Source of the DNA: Phytophthora sp. 'mugwort'
Taxonomy: Eukaryota > Oomycota > Peronosporomycetes > Peronosporales > Peronosporaceae
Assembly (NCBI GenBank): GCA_033558025.1
Contig: JAUCEF010000007.1
Span: 620,001 to 684,000 of the forward strand
Direction of reading: 5' to 3'
DNA length: 64,000 nucleotides
The first letter of the stretch is position 1, and every line of letters begins with the position of its first letter. Shown piece after piece: positions 55,309 to 64,000 of this stretch. Below the pieces are notes generated by a model that saw nothing but the letters and a program-made list of their open reading frames with translations, was not told the origin of the DNA and searched no databases. The position numbers and the translations under genes were made by a program.

Positions 55309-56563
55309 ATGAGCGTTTCCGGCATCGTGCGTCCGCGCTTCGTGTACTCCGGAGCGGGCTCCACGCTTCAGTTCCCGCTGGATCACGCACCCCTTCACGT
55401 GTCCGAGCCGTCGGCTGAAGCGTCGACGCTGGAGGGGAAGCTGCAGGACGCGTACTTCGTGGCGCCTGCTTCGCACATCGGTCGAGTTGTCACGGGCATC
55501 GTGTTCGTGGCCGAGCAGAGCCGCGTGAGCCGCACGTTTGGTGCGGGCACCGACGCCACCGACCAATTCGGACTCACGACCGTCTCATTCGCCGACAAAC
55601 TGGCGGAACAGGGTTACAAGGTGTTGGTGCTGGATCTGTTCCAGGAAGGCACGGCGGCCCCCACAGACAGCACCACGCAGGATCACATGGTCATCGTGCA
55701 GCAGGCCGCGCTCTACCTCAAACAGAAGCACGACATCCAACGCGTGGGGCTCTTCGGCATGGGAGCAGGTGCGGACCTCGCGATCAAGGTGGCCATGGAG
55801 AGGGCCGCAGCGATGGACTGCGTCGTCGCCATGTGTCCAAAGGGTCTCGTGCCCTGGGGACCGATCGGGTTAGCGGACGGCATAGATACAGCACAGTCGC
55901 CTATTATTCCTTTGCTGTTACAGCTCGGCGAGAAATCGCCCTATGCTGCATCCGAAGCTGTACGGTGAAGCTTTTATGGTAGGTGCTCAGTGGGTTGAGC
56001 AGCTTTGTGGCTAATCATTTGGTACTTTGTTTGCTGCAGTATCAGACCCTGTTGAGCTCCTGTGCGGCTAACCCGTCGGCTGCTTCTGCGTTGAAGGCGT
56101 CGTTGTTCGTGAACCAGTATAGCGGCTTCGCGTTCTCCAACATCACGGATGAAGACGCAGCTACGCAGGCAATCGCAGAGATTCTGGACTGGCTTGTGCA
56201 GCATCTGCATCGCTTTCAGGTGGCTGCGGCTACCAGTGATACCGACCCGTGGTGGCCTCAGGGCCGCAACGGACCTTTTTTCAACGTGGGTCTGAGCACA
56301 TGGCAGGAGTCGCGTGCTGCCTGGCTTACGGCCACACAAACGCGGTATGTAGCTGTTGTTTGAATTGAAAGGTGGAGTGCTGCACGTGCTCACTTTGTTG
56401 ATTGTTTGTGCTGTGTTCTAGACCGCCGCGCCCACCTCCGGTGCCTGCTCATCTGCTGTTCGACGGACTGTCGTCGGTGCGCCGGACTTATGATCTGCCG
56501 CAGCGTATGCGACTCGGCGATGTCATTGAACTTTTCGTCGAGATCTGGGATGTGCAGCAATAG
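55309..56563 (+). CDS. Dienelactone-hydrolase-like protein fused to a DUF4050-like domain
   Basis: Three exons, 55309-55959, 56040-56344 and 56422-56563, about 365 residues, phases 0 and 2. Residues about 1-275 resemble an alpha/beta hydrolase of the dienelactone hydrolase type (ADKLAEQGYKVLVLDLFQEG; RVGLFGMGAGADLAIKVAM; FVNQYSGFAFSN). The nucleophile elbow reads GMGAG where active enzymes have GxCxG or GxSxG, so the catalytic residue is missing and the domain may be inactive. Residues about 280-365 (GRNGPFFNVGLSTWQESRAA; DLPQRMRLGDVIELFVEIW) match the DUF4050/Gag1-like clamp pattern of a short helical domain. Introns keep the frame between the two, and there is no stop or promoter-like gap, so a real fusion is likely. 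It is divergent from Sec62. The function is unknown. Confidence 0.72.
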
Positions 56564-56999
56564 CCGTTGAGTTCCCAATCAGTGAATCTACGCGCCAAGA
56601 CCTGTTATCCAGACAACATGTCAATCCACACGTATCAGTAGCTAACTTCTGTATCCCCACCCTCCCACTTAATATGCTCTCATGCTTGTGCATGCTTCTC
56701 TGTGGTAATGGATCTCGAGTCCACGAGTCCGGTCCATTAACCTGAAGCGATGAATGACGGGTAAGAAAGGTATCAGGTACGTATTCACAGCCATTTCCAA
56801 CATCCAGTTCTCTATATATAAAAAGAGGTGGCATGCTGTCCGAAAATGGCCAGGTGGAGCTGCTATACTTGGGACGAAACGACACGCCGAGTTGAGCTCA
56901 GTACCAAGAGCAATTAAGAAGCACATCAGGGTGTCTGGACCCCGTCTTCAAGCATCTGGGTGCTTCCAAGGACTCCCGTCGGTGTGAAGGTCTGCAATA
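56564..56999. other. Gap upstream of CFAP58
   Basis: 436 bases between two plus-strand genes. It holds only short ORFs without motifs; presumably the 3' region of the hydrolase gene and the CFAP58 promoter. Confidence 0.5.
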
Positions 57000-59744
57000 A
57001 TGAGCAGCCGGGCTCAAGAAGAGCTGGCGAGTGGGCCTGAAACCTCGTCACCTGATGGAAAGCTACTCGGCGATGATGCCGGCCTTGAGACTACATCACT
57101 TGAGGCGTTGGAGAGCGATTTCCAGGAAGTATTAGCAGAGCTGGAAGGCGATAAAAGTTTAGAGCGTTTTCGACTCGAGTATGAAAAACTACATCGAGCA
57201 TTAAAGAAGTCGAATGGGCAGGAAAAAAAGCTCATCAAGAAATGTCGTGAGTTAAATGCTGAGATTATAAACAATGCTGCCAAGGTGCAGACAGCCCTCA
57301 AGCTCTCGCAGGAAGACCAGGCCAGCATTGCCTCATTGAAAAAGGAGATGGAGAAGGCCTGGAAAATGGTGGACGCGTCCCATGAGAAAGAGTTGCGCGC
57401 CAAAGAGACGATTCAGCAACTCAAGGACGAGATTGTCAATCTTGGTCGCCTTGTAGAGCAAGGCACTGGGCTAAGCGCTGGACAAGAAAGTATGTTGAAG
57501 GAGGTCATGCGTGCCAAGGAGGAAATGATGCGCGCTAATGAGGAGCACGAGATCAATGCTAAGAAAGACCACGAGCGACTCCAAGAGCTGCATCGCCGAC
57601 TGGGAGAAATGGACACGTTGACTGCCTCGCAGAAGAGTGATATTCAAACCCTAAAGGACCAGCTCGCGATGAAGGCCGCCGAACAGGAGCGCGAGATGCG
57701 ACGCAAGGAACGCCTGGATAAAGAGATCAAAGATGTAAAAAGTAAGCTGGAAAAGAAGACTACTGAGCAAGCCCACGGGGCGACGGAGCTCACTCGATTG
57801 CAAACGCAAGTTGGAGCCCTTGAGAAACAACTCGCTGAGGCTCGTGGAACGATGGACAAGTATGTACGAGACTATGAGACGCTGTTCGGACGTACTCAGA
57901 AACTCACAGATCTGCTTAACGAGCAGAGCGATAAGACTATGCAGCTTGAAGTAGAGCGACGCAACATGGAGAACGAGCTAAAGGCCCGACACGATGAAAT
58001 TCATCGTGTGAAACTCGAGAAGGGAACTTTGGAGCGCAAGCTGGACAAGGAGAAGCGTCTTCTGCAACAGCTTGAAGAGAAGATTGAAGGTGAACACACG
58101 GCGAAGATTGTCCTGCAAACTCAACTAAAGAGCATGCAACACGACCTTGATTTGGACAAGATTAATGAAGACCATGCACGAACAGAGTTGGAGGCGCTGG
58201 AGCGCGAAAAATCTATGCAAATCAAGCAGACACTGAAGGCAGAGGGCAAAGTGCGTCGTGCTCAGGATGAAATAAAAACCAATGAACGCGTAGCCAAGAA
58301 CTTGGAGCAAGAACTGGCAGGTTTCAAGCTTGAAGCTTCAAAGCAGCGTAAGCTCATCTATCAACTTGAGAAGGAGCGGGAAAAGTATGGCATGGAGGCC
58401 GCAGAGCAGCGCAAACTGTACTTACAGGCCGAGGAAGAAGCAAAACTGAAGGAGATGCGAAACCATGACTTGCAGAAGAAGGTGCATGAGGGTGAGACGA
58501 AGTTGAAGCAACAGCAACAGCTTTACGAGGCTGTCCGCAGCGAGCGCAACCTATACAGTAAGAATCTCATCGAGTCACAGGATGAGATTGCCGAGATGAA
58601 GCGCAAGTTTAAGATCCTTACTCACCAGATTGAGCAACTCAAGGAAGAGGTGGCTGCTAAAGATGTTGCATTGGTCAAGGAGCATTTTGATCACCAGAAG
58701 GTGGAGAAGCAAAAGGAACAACACAAGAGCGAGCTTGCTCGTTTGCGAGCACTCCTGGCTGCGAATGAAGAAACAATCAACAACCAGGACGCCGAAGTGC
58801 GCAAGCTCAGTACTCTGATTCGGCGTATGGATGACGAAGCTCTGGAGCAGCGCAAAGAGTACGACCAGGTCATCAATGAGCGTGACATTTTAGGCACTCA
58901 GCTTATCCGGCGCAACGATGAGCTTGCGCTTCTCTACGAAAAGCTTAAGATCCAACAGTCCACTTTGAGCAAGGGTGAAGCTCAGTACCAGGAACGGCTT
59001 CAGGACATTCGCGTGCTGAAATTGAAAGTGACCGACCTCAAGCGCGAGCTGTATATTGCTAAGCACCAAGTAGGTCAAGCTGACGAGTTGAAGCGTGAAG
59101 TGTATCATCTTCAGCGCGAGTTGCTCCAGGAAAAGACTAAGGTGAAGGCATTGTCTGAGGAATTGGAGAACCCCATGAACGTCCACCGATGGCGTAAGCT
59201 CGAAGGAAGCGACCCAGCAACATACGAGTTGCTACAGAAGATCCAGACGCTGCAAAAGCGGCTTATTCAGAAGACCGAAGAGGTCGTGGAAAAGGAACTC
59301 GTGAACCAAGAAAAAGAGAAGTTGTATCAAGAGCTAAAGGCCATTCTGGCGCGCCAACCAGGACCTGAAGTTGCAGAGCAGTTAAGTTGGTACCAACAGG
59401 TCGTTCGAGAGAAGGAAAAGCAACTTAAGAGCTTGCTCAGTGAACAAAACATGTTCCAAGCCAAGGAGCATGAGCTTAAGTTCGAAATCGAGCGTCTAGC
59501 GCGCGAGCTTCACGAGTTCAAGCGCAAATACTACAAGAAGAAGCTTGAGGCGAAAATGAAAGATAAGCAACCTCTTGTATTGGCCTCGCGCAACCAGCAG
59601 CAGTCCCAGCAGATTCAACTGCCGAACATACCGAATAATAACAACACGAAAGGTAGTCGACCGAGCCCTGCTGAGCAACAACGGCAGCTCGCAATCGCAG
59701 CAGCAAACCGCTTTGTAGGCGGTGGTTTTGGTCTCAACCAATAG
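57000..59744 (+). CDS. CFAP58: Cilia- and flagella-associated protein 58
   Basis: Single exon, 914 residues, coiled coil for nearly the whole length. It is close to animal CFAP58/CCDC147 (about 870 residues) in several blocks: LAELEGDKSLERFRLEYEKL, KKCRELNAEIINNAAKVQTA, LKLSQEDQASIASLKKEMEK, EAVRSERNLYSKNLIESQDE, ERDILGTQLIRRNDELALLY, NPMNVHRWRKLEGSDPATYE and LQKRLIQKTEEVVEKEL. CFAP58 is part of the axoneme or its outer-dense-fibre region and is needed for flagellar assembly and beating. The short Gln/Asn-rich C-terminus (QQQSQQIQLPNIPNNNN) is specific to this copy. An intact CFAP58 implies that the organism makes flagellate zoospores. It is convergent with GRP94. Confidence 0.96.
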   Translation: MSSRAQEELASGPETSSPDGKLLGDDAGLETTSLEALESDFQEVLAELEGDKSLERFRLEYEKLHRALKKSNGQEKKLIKKCRELNAEIINNAAKVQTALKLSQEDQASIASLKKEMEKAWKMVDASHEKELRAKETIQQLKDEIVNLGRLVEQGTGLSAGQESMLKEVMRAKEEMMRANEEHEINAKKDHERLQELHRRLGEMDTLTASQKSDIQTLKDQLAMKAAEQEREMRRKERLDKEIKDVKSKLEKKTTEQAHGATELTRLQTQVGALEKQLAEARGTMDKYVRDYETLFGRTQKLTDLLNEQSDKTMQLEVERRNMENELKARHDEIHRVKLEKGTLERKLDKEKRLLQQLEEKIEGEHTAKIVLQTQLKSMQHDLDLDKINEDHARTELEALEREKSMQIKQTLKAEGKVRRAQDEIKTNERVAKNLEQELAGFKLEASKQRKLIYQLEKEREKYGMEAAEQRKLYLQAEEEAKLKEMRNHDLQKKVHEGETKLKQQQQLYEAVRSERNLYSKNLIESQDEIAEMKRKFKILTHQIEQLKEEVAAKDVALVKEHFDHQKVEKQKEQHKSELARLRALLAANEETINNQDAEVRKLSTLIRRMDDEALEQRKEYDQVINERDILGTQLIRRNDELALLYEKLKIQQSTLSKGEAQYQERLQDIRVLKLKVTDLKRELYIAKHQVGQADELKREVYHLQRELLQEKTKVKALSEELENPMNVHRWRKLEGSDPATYELLQKIQTLQKRLIQKTEEVVEKELVNQEKEKLYQELKAILARQPGPEVAEQLSWYQQVVREKEKQLKSLLSEQNMFQAKEHELKFEIERLARELHEFKRKYYKKKLEAKMKDKQPLVLASRNQQQSQQIQLPNIPNNNNTKGSRPSPAEQQRQLAIAAANRFVGGGFGLNQ

Positions 59745-59875
59745 TGCATGCATTAAAAATATTGAACCGACTGCAGTTTTTATCGTTTATCATATTCTGG
59801 TGGTGTGAAAACTGGAAAAAATGGTGAACTTGTATTTTTATGGCCTCAAAATTACTTCAAGGTCTTCGATCCATT

Positions 59876-62507
59876 CTACAGTTCATCCTTTCCATCGACA
59901 ACAGGCTCATCAGCTTCCTCAGCACGAGTGTCCGACTGCGGGGTTTCAAGGTCCTCCGGCTCGTCCAGGTCTTCTGCTTCCTCCTCTTCGTCTACTTCGT
60001 CCTCCTCTTCCGGAACTTCAATTTCCGGCTCCAGCTCCAGACTGTCGATGCCCATGCTGCTCTTCATGATGCGATGCACGCGCGTGGAAAAGTGATTAGT
60101 GTCCGACATGTCAAAGCCCGAATTAATGAGAGCCGTGTCGTAGAGCAGCCATGCAAGATCCTTGATCTCTTCTTTTTCAGGGTCATTCACCATGAGTTCA
60201 TTCAGCTTCGAGACGATCGGGTGACGGGGATTCAGCTCCAAGATAGCGGAGCCAGTGCCATACATCGCGGAGTTCTTCTCACCATTGGCAAAGGTCTGCG
60301 CTTTCATGATACGCTGCATATTGGCCGAGTAGCCCCACTTCGAGGTCACCATAACAGCAGGCGAATCCACCACGCGCTGCGACATGGCCACCCGGGAGAT
60401 CTTGTCTCCGTAAAGCGTCTTGAGAGCGGTCGTGAGTGTCACGTACTTGTCCGCGTACAGCTGCTCGCGCTTTTGCGTGAGCGACTCATCCTCATCGCCA
60501 AACTTGATGCCTTCCTTGGTAATAGACACCAGCTTCTTGCCATCGAATTCTGGACTATGCGATACCATGTATTCATCCAGGGCATCAACGAAGTAAAGCA
60601 CTTCAAGACCCTTGGCACGCATCTTCTCCATGAACGGAGATTTCTCACAGGCCTCAGCGTTTTCCGCAGCAATGTAATAAATTGAGTCCTGCCAATCTTT
60701 CATGCGGCCCACGTACTGCTCCAGAGAAGTCCACTTGCCGTCGCTCTCGCTCGTCATAAAGCGCAGCAGCTTCACCAGCTTGCCTCGGTTGGCAGCGTCG
60801 TCCATCACGCCAAGCTTAATATTCTTGCCAAACTCCTCCCAGAACTTGTTGTACGAAGCGTTTCCATCTTCTTCTTCTTCCTCTTCTTCATCCCCCTCAG
60901 CACCTTTTTCAGACTCCTTCCTAACGTCAGACTCAGCATCGCCCGAGGTGTCCACCACCTCATCGTCCTCCTCATCTTCCTCGTCGTCGTCGTCTTCATC
61001 CTTCTCAGATAGCTTGCGCAGCATTTCCAGAACCTTGCGGACAAGTTTCTTGCGGATGACACGCAGGATCTTGTTTTCCTGCAATGTTTCACGCGAAACG
61101 TTGATAGGCAAGTCATCCGAGTCTACGACGCCAGCGATGAAGTTAAGGTAACGCGGCAGGAAGTCATCGAAGTCATCAGTGATGAGCACCTTGCGGACGT
61201 ACAGTTTAATGTCAGCCTTTTTGTTCTCGAAACGCGTGTACAGATCGCGAGGGGCCTGGCCGGGAATGTACAAGATGGACTTGAACTCAATCTCGCCTTC
61301 AGCCTGGAAGTGGATCCAAGTCAGCGGGTCCGTCATGTCGGTCTTCTGCAGCGAGTGGTAGAAGCTCTCGTACTCCTCATCGCTGATGTCATCCTTGGAG
61401 CGCGTCCAGATAGCCTTGACCTCGTTCACACGCTCCCAGTTCCACACTGTGCGAGTCTCCGTGCGCGTCTTGGGTGCCTTCGCCTCCTCGTCTTCCTCCA
61501 CTGCCTCAAGTTCATCTTCCTCTTCGTCATTGATCTTCTCAGCGTCCTTCTCTTCGTCTTCAACAGTCTCCTCGACATCGGCAGGCTCCTCTTCCACTTC
61601 ATATGTCTCCGTGGAGCTCGTATTCACGTAAATGGGGAACGTGATGAACTCGCTGTAGTGGCCAACAAGGCTCTTGAGTTTGTCTTGATCCTGGAACTCG
61701 CTGGCCTCAGGTTTAAGGAAGAGGGTGATCTCGGTACCGCGGCCGAGCGTATCGCCGCGGGGGTCCTTGATGATCGTGAAGGACGCATTGGCGTCTGACT
61801 CCCAAATGTATTGATCGTCGTCGTTGTTCTTGCTCACGACGCGCACGCGGTCAGCGACGAGATAGACGGAGTAGAAACCAACGCCGAACTGGCCGATGAG
61901 GCTGCTATCCTCAACACCGGCCTGCATAGCCTCGACGAAGTTAGCGGTGCCAGACTTGGCTACCGTGCCGAGGTTGTTAACAAGATCATCCTTGGTCATG
62001 CCGACGCCCGTGTCGCGGATCGTGAGCGTGTGCGCGTCCTTGTCAAAGCTGATGCGGATCTCCAAGTCGCGTAGTTTGCCTAGCAGTTCGTTGTTGGAAA
62101 GCGCGAGGAAGCGGATCTTGTCCAGTGCATCGGAAGCGTTGGAGATGAGCTCGCGCAGGAAGATCTCCTTGGTGCGGTACAGTGAGTTGATGAGAATATC
62201 CATGAGGCGTGAAACCTCGGCTTGGAACGCAAATGTCTCGCCTCCGGCCAGCGGCTCATCATCCAGGTCGTCCACCAGCAGACTCGGCGTGCTTCTTCTA
62301 TCCGCGCACCGATAAAAAGGCATGAGCATTAACAAATCGTTAGTCAATGGCGAAGGGAATGAGTCAGAGCAGACTGATGACGCACCCCAACACGTCGCCC
62401 GAGCCCGTGGCCACTTCGGCGTGGACGCTCCCTGAAGACAGCGCGCTAGAGCACAGGGCCATAGTCATGAGCAGCAGCAGCAGCGACAAGCGGCGGCCTC
62501 CCTTCAT
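59876..62507 (-). CDS. HSP90B1: Endoplasmin (GRP94), ER Hsp90 chaperone
   Basis: Two exons, 62507-62386 and 62297-59876, joined in phase 2, encode 847 residues. GRP94 is the ATP-dependent Hsp90 of the ER lumen. Exon 1 encodes a signal peptide ([18 protein letters not shown]). The N-terminal ATPase follows ([58 protein letters not shown]), then an acidic linker ([18 protein letters not shown]), the middle domain ([18 protein letters not shown]) with an extra acidic insert ([15 protein letters not shown] and a second DEEEEEEED stretch), and the C-terminal domain. It ends in KDEL, the ER retrieval signal. The middle-domain acidic inserts are unusual compared with animal GRP94. It is divergent from a Canopy gene across 370 bases. 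Confidence 0.96.
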
Positions 62508-62714
62508 CGCTGGTGGGTAAAGTCGATCAGTTGTCTTCGGATCTTGCGGGCGAAAGTGATAATGAGCCGATTTGATGTGGTCGGCCGTCGGGTCGGTCGG
62601 ACGAGTTGAAATGCATGAACAGCCGCTCGGCGCGATCTTTCCATGGATTTAAATCCTACGAATTAACTATTCCAAGATGATTTAACGTAAAACACTACGA
62701 GTAAAACTGACAGT

Positions 62715-62722
62715 CCACGTGG
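62715..62722. promoter_or_regulatory. Palindromic CCACGTGG (CACGTG core)
   Basis: Midway between GRP94 and Canopy. A CACGTG core is bound by bHLH or bZIP factors; CCACG is also half of the mammalian ER-stress element. Confidence 0.45.
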
Positions 62723-62736
62723 TCCACGCAGGAGCG

Positions 62737-62746
62737 CTTCTAGAAC
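62737..62746. promoter_or_regulatory. Heat-shock-element-like cTTCtaGAAc
   Basis: One perfect inverted pair nTTCnnGAAn, the core heat-shock factor site. Classical elements have three units; only two are clear here. Confidence 0.45.
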
Positions 62747-62877
62747 TCCTGTGCAAAACGAATTGTCGACTCGAGATTAATTTAGGCGGGAAAGAGTGCG
62801 CGATTGGACTAAAATGCTGCACATAGCCGCAGCTGTAACTGCCGAGGTTGCGCTCATACTCAGACCAGACGGCGACA

Positions 62878-63844
62878 ATGAAGGCCGTGGCATTTGTGGC
62901 GGCGACATTCCTCCCTGCAGCACTCGGATGGACCGACAGGTGCGACAGCTGTAGATTGTATAACGCATGTCGATATTGTAGCGGTACTGACGGTGTTACT
63001 TATTGTCGACGATGCTGCAGGTGGGACCACTCTAAGCGCTTCAACGCCGCTGGCCACGCGCAGCTCGACTGCGAAGGCGAGAATCATCCTGCGTCGTGCT
63101 GCAGTGAGTAGCCGCTAGTTAATAATTCTGCGCTGTTGAATGGTGATGTTGATGATATATCGCGTTGATCTTGTCTTTGATGAGCAGTCTGCAAGTCGAT
63201 CGTGTTTAAAATTGAGACGCAGCTGAACAACACGCAGGTCAGTCTGAAGATTTATACCTTGCGAGTTGCCGAAGGTCCTTTCTAATGGGTGGTGAACTAC
63301 ACCATATCCGTTGCTTCATTGCAGAATGACTACGACATCGACGTCGTCTTCCGCATTAGTGAGGAGAAGAAGCAGATTAAATTCTCTCGAAGCGAGGTTT
63401 GTCATCTCTGTTTCCTTTTGCCATAGAACCTAAACTACGTTGCTAATTTTGTTGCTGCATTTTGGGTAGGCGCGCATCCTCGAGGTACTGGATGACGTGT
63501 GCGAACAAGTCCCACTTGAGCTTCCGGGTGGCAACCACAAGGCCAAGCGAATGCTGAATGCTGCGGTACGCATCATGCTATTGATATCGACCTCATCATT
63601 GTCTATTAAATATAATTGTCTCTTATCGCTGCAGTGCAACGACTTTGTCGGTGTATACGAGGACGAGCTGACGCGTACCTTCTTTGACGATTTTACTCCG
63701 GCTAAGGAGCGGATGTGTGGTGGCATATTGCAAGGTCAGAGTAAACTGCAATTATTCAAATATTTTGGAGGTATTTTAACGTGATACCTTGTTGTTGCAG
63801 TCTGTCCACAAGTCGACAAAACGGCAAAGCATGAAGATCTCTAG
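62878..63844 (+). CDS. Canopy (CNPY/DUF3456) family ER protein
   Basis: Six exons: 62878-63103, 63188-63237, 63325-63396, 63470-63565, 63635-63734 and 63801-63844, about 195 residues with agreeing phases. A signal peptide (MKAVAFVAATFLPAALG) precedes a Cys-rich head (CDSCRLYNACRYC; YCRRCCRW). The saposin-like Canopy core then follows: CCICKSIVFKIE, FSRSEARILEVLDDVCEQV, CNDFVGVYEDELTRTFFDDF and ERMCGGILQVCPQV. The paired cysteines (CxxC-like start, VC, CN, MCGGI-x2-VC) match the family. It ends KHEDL, an HDEL-like ER retrieval signal. In animals CNPY3/4 assist GRP94 in folding surface receptors. The Cys-rich head is longer than in animal Canopy proteins, which pass directly to the CxxCK motif. 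It is divergent from GRP94. Confidence 0.85.
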
Positions 63845-64000
63845 CTCTGCTTAGGAAGCGCTATCGGCAGTCGAAATTGCGATTGTAGAGCGAGCGGCAG
63901 CTATGGCGAAATCGTTTTCAGGCGTACAACTTTGTGCTCTAACATTGTTAGGAGTTTAGGATAGAAGACAATGCTACACAAAGTTCCGTTCGTATCGCTT

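Larger units (their letters stand above)
62508..62877. promoter_or_regulatory. Shared promoter between GRP94 and Canopy genes
   Basis: A 370-base gap between two divergent start codons for ER proteins. It contains CCACGTGG (62715-62722), a further CCACG (62724-62728), TTCTAGAA (62738-62745) and an inverted CCAAT box, ATTGG (62803-62807). These resemble, respectively, bZIP/UPR-type CACGTG sites, the CCACG half of an ERSE, a heat-shock element core and a CCAAT box. Spacing does not give a perfect ERSE (CCAAT-N9-CCACG). Use in oomycetes is inferred. Confidence 0.5.

Noticed and set aside
60702..61151. Ser-rich plus-strand ORFs opposite GRP94 acidic inserts
   Set aside because: Poly-Ser is simply the antisense of Asp/Glu codon runs.
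1..64000. tRNA, rRNA, CRISPR arrays or bacterial-type operons
   Set aside because: No cloverleaf, rRNA-like or repeat-spacer pattern was seen by eye; gene structure is eukaryotic. A covariance-model scan for tRNA was not possible here.

Overview
The window is nuclear DNA of a eukaryote, most likely an oomycete (Peronosporales-like). The evidence is many short GT-AG introns (about 50-120 bases) in compact genes 90-700 bases apart, a flagellar gene (CFAP58) next to housekeeping genes, and the families of mobile DNA present (piggyBac, hAT, Merlin/ISXO2-like, Helitron, Crypton-like, Ty3/gypsy). The species cannot be named from this sequence. Gene models were built by hand from splice sites, reading phase and family motifs, so exon ends are predictions.

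Left arm (1-26.6 kb), genes in order: a DUF389 membrane protein running off the left edge (-); an LRR / IQ-motif / Tudor-like protein (-); elongation factor SPT5 (-); an F-box WD40 protein (+); a small possibly myristoylated ORF (-); a Rieske 2Fe-2S protein (-); splicing factor U2AF1 (+); an IFRD-family protein (-); ubiquitin E1 UBA1 (+); a TUG-like UBL-PUB-UBX protein (+); a PHD/SET histone methyltransferase (-); an ankyrin protein (-). Transcription, splicing, chromatin and ubiquitin/p97 functions dominate. Divergent pairs share gaps of about 190-550 bases.

Middle (26.6-50.2 kb) is an island of mobile DNA with no intact host gene recognised. In order: a broken Crypton-like tyrosine recombinase; a degraded Ty3/gypsy element with one LTR; two degraded piggyBac transposases in opposite orientation; a Helitron helicase fragment; about 1.9 kb without coding signal; a Merlin/ISXO2-like transposase remnant; and a hAT transposase remnant split by a complete LTR insertion. 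That insertion (41987-48628) has two direct LTRs and a 5-base target duplication (GTCTC), but its pol gene is scrambled: the protease-RT-RNase H block is inverted and lies on the wrong side of gag.

Right arm (50.3-64 kb): cyclin C (-), a secreted purple acid phosphatase (+), Sec62 (-), a dienelactone-hydrolase-like protein fused to a DUF4050-like domain (+), CFAP58 (+), ER Hsp90 (GRP94, -) and a Canopy-family ER protein (+). GRP94 (ending KDEL) and Canopy (ending HEDL) are divergent across a 370-base shared promoter that carries a heat-shock-like element and a CACGTG core. In animals Canopy proteins are GRP94 co-chaperones, so this pair is the most suggestive functional unit in the window. 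The UBL-PUB-UBX protein and the hydrolase-DUF4050 fusion are the most unusual domain architectures.
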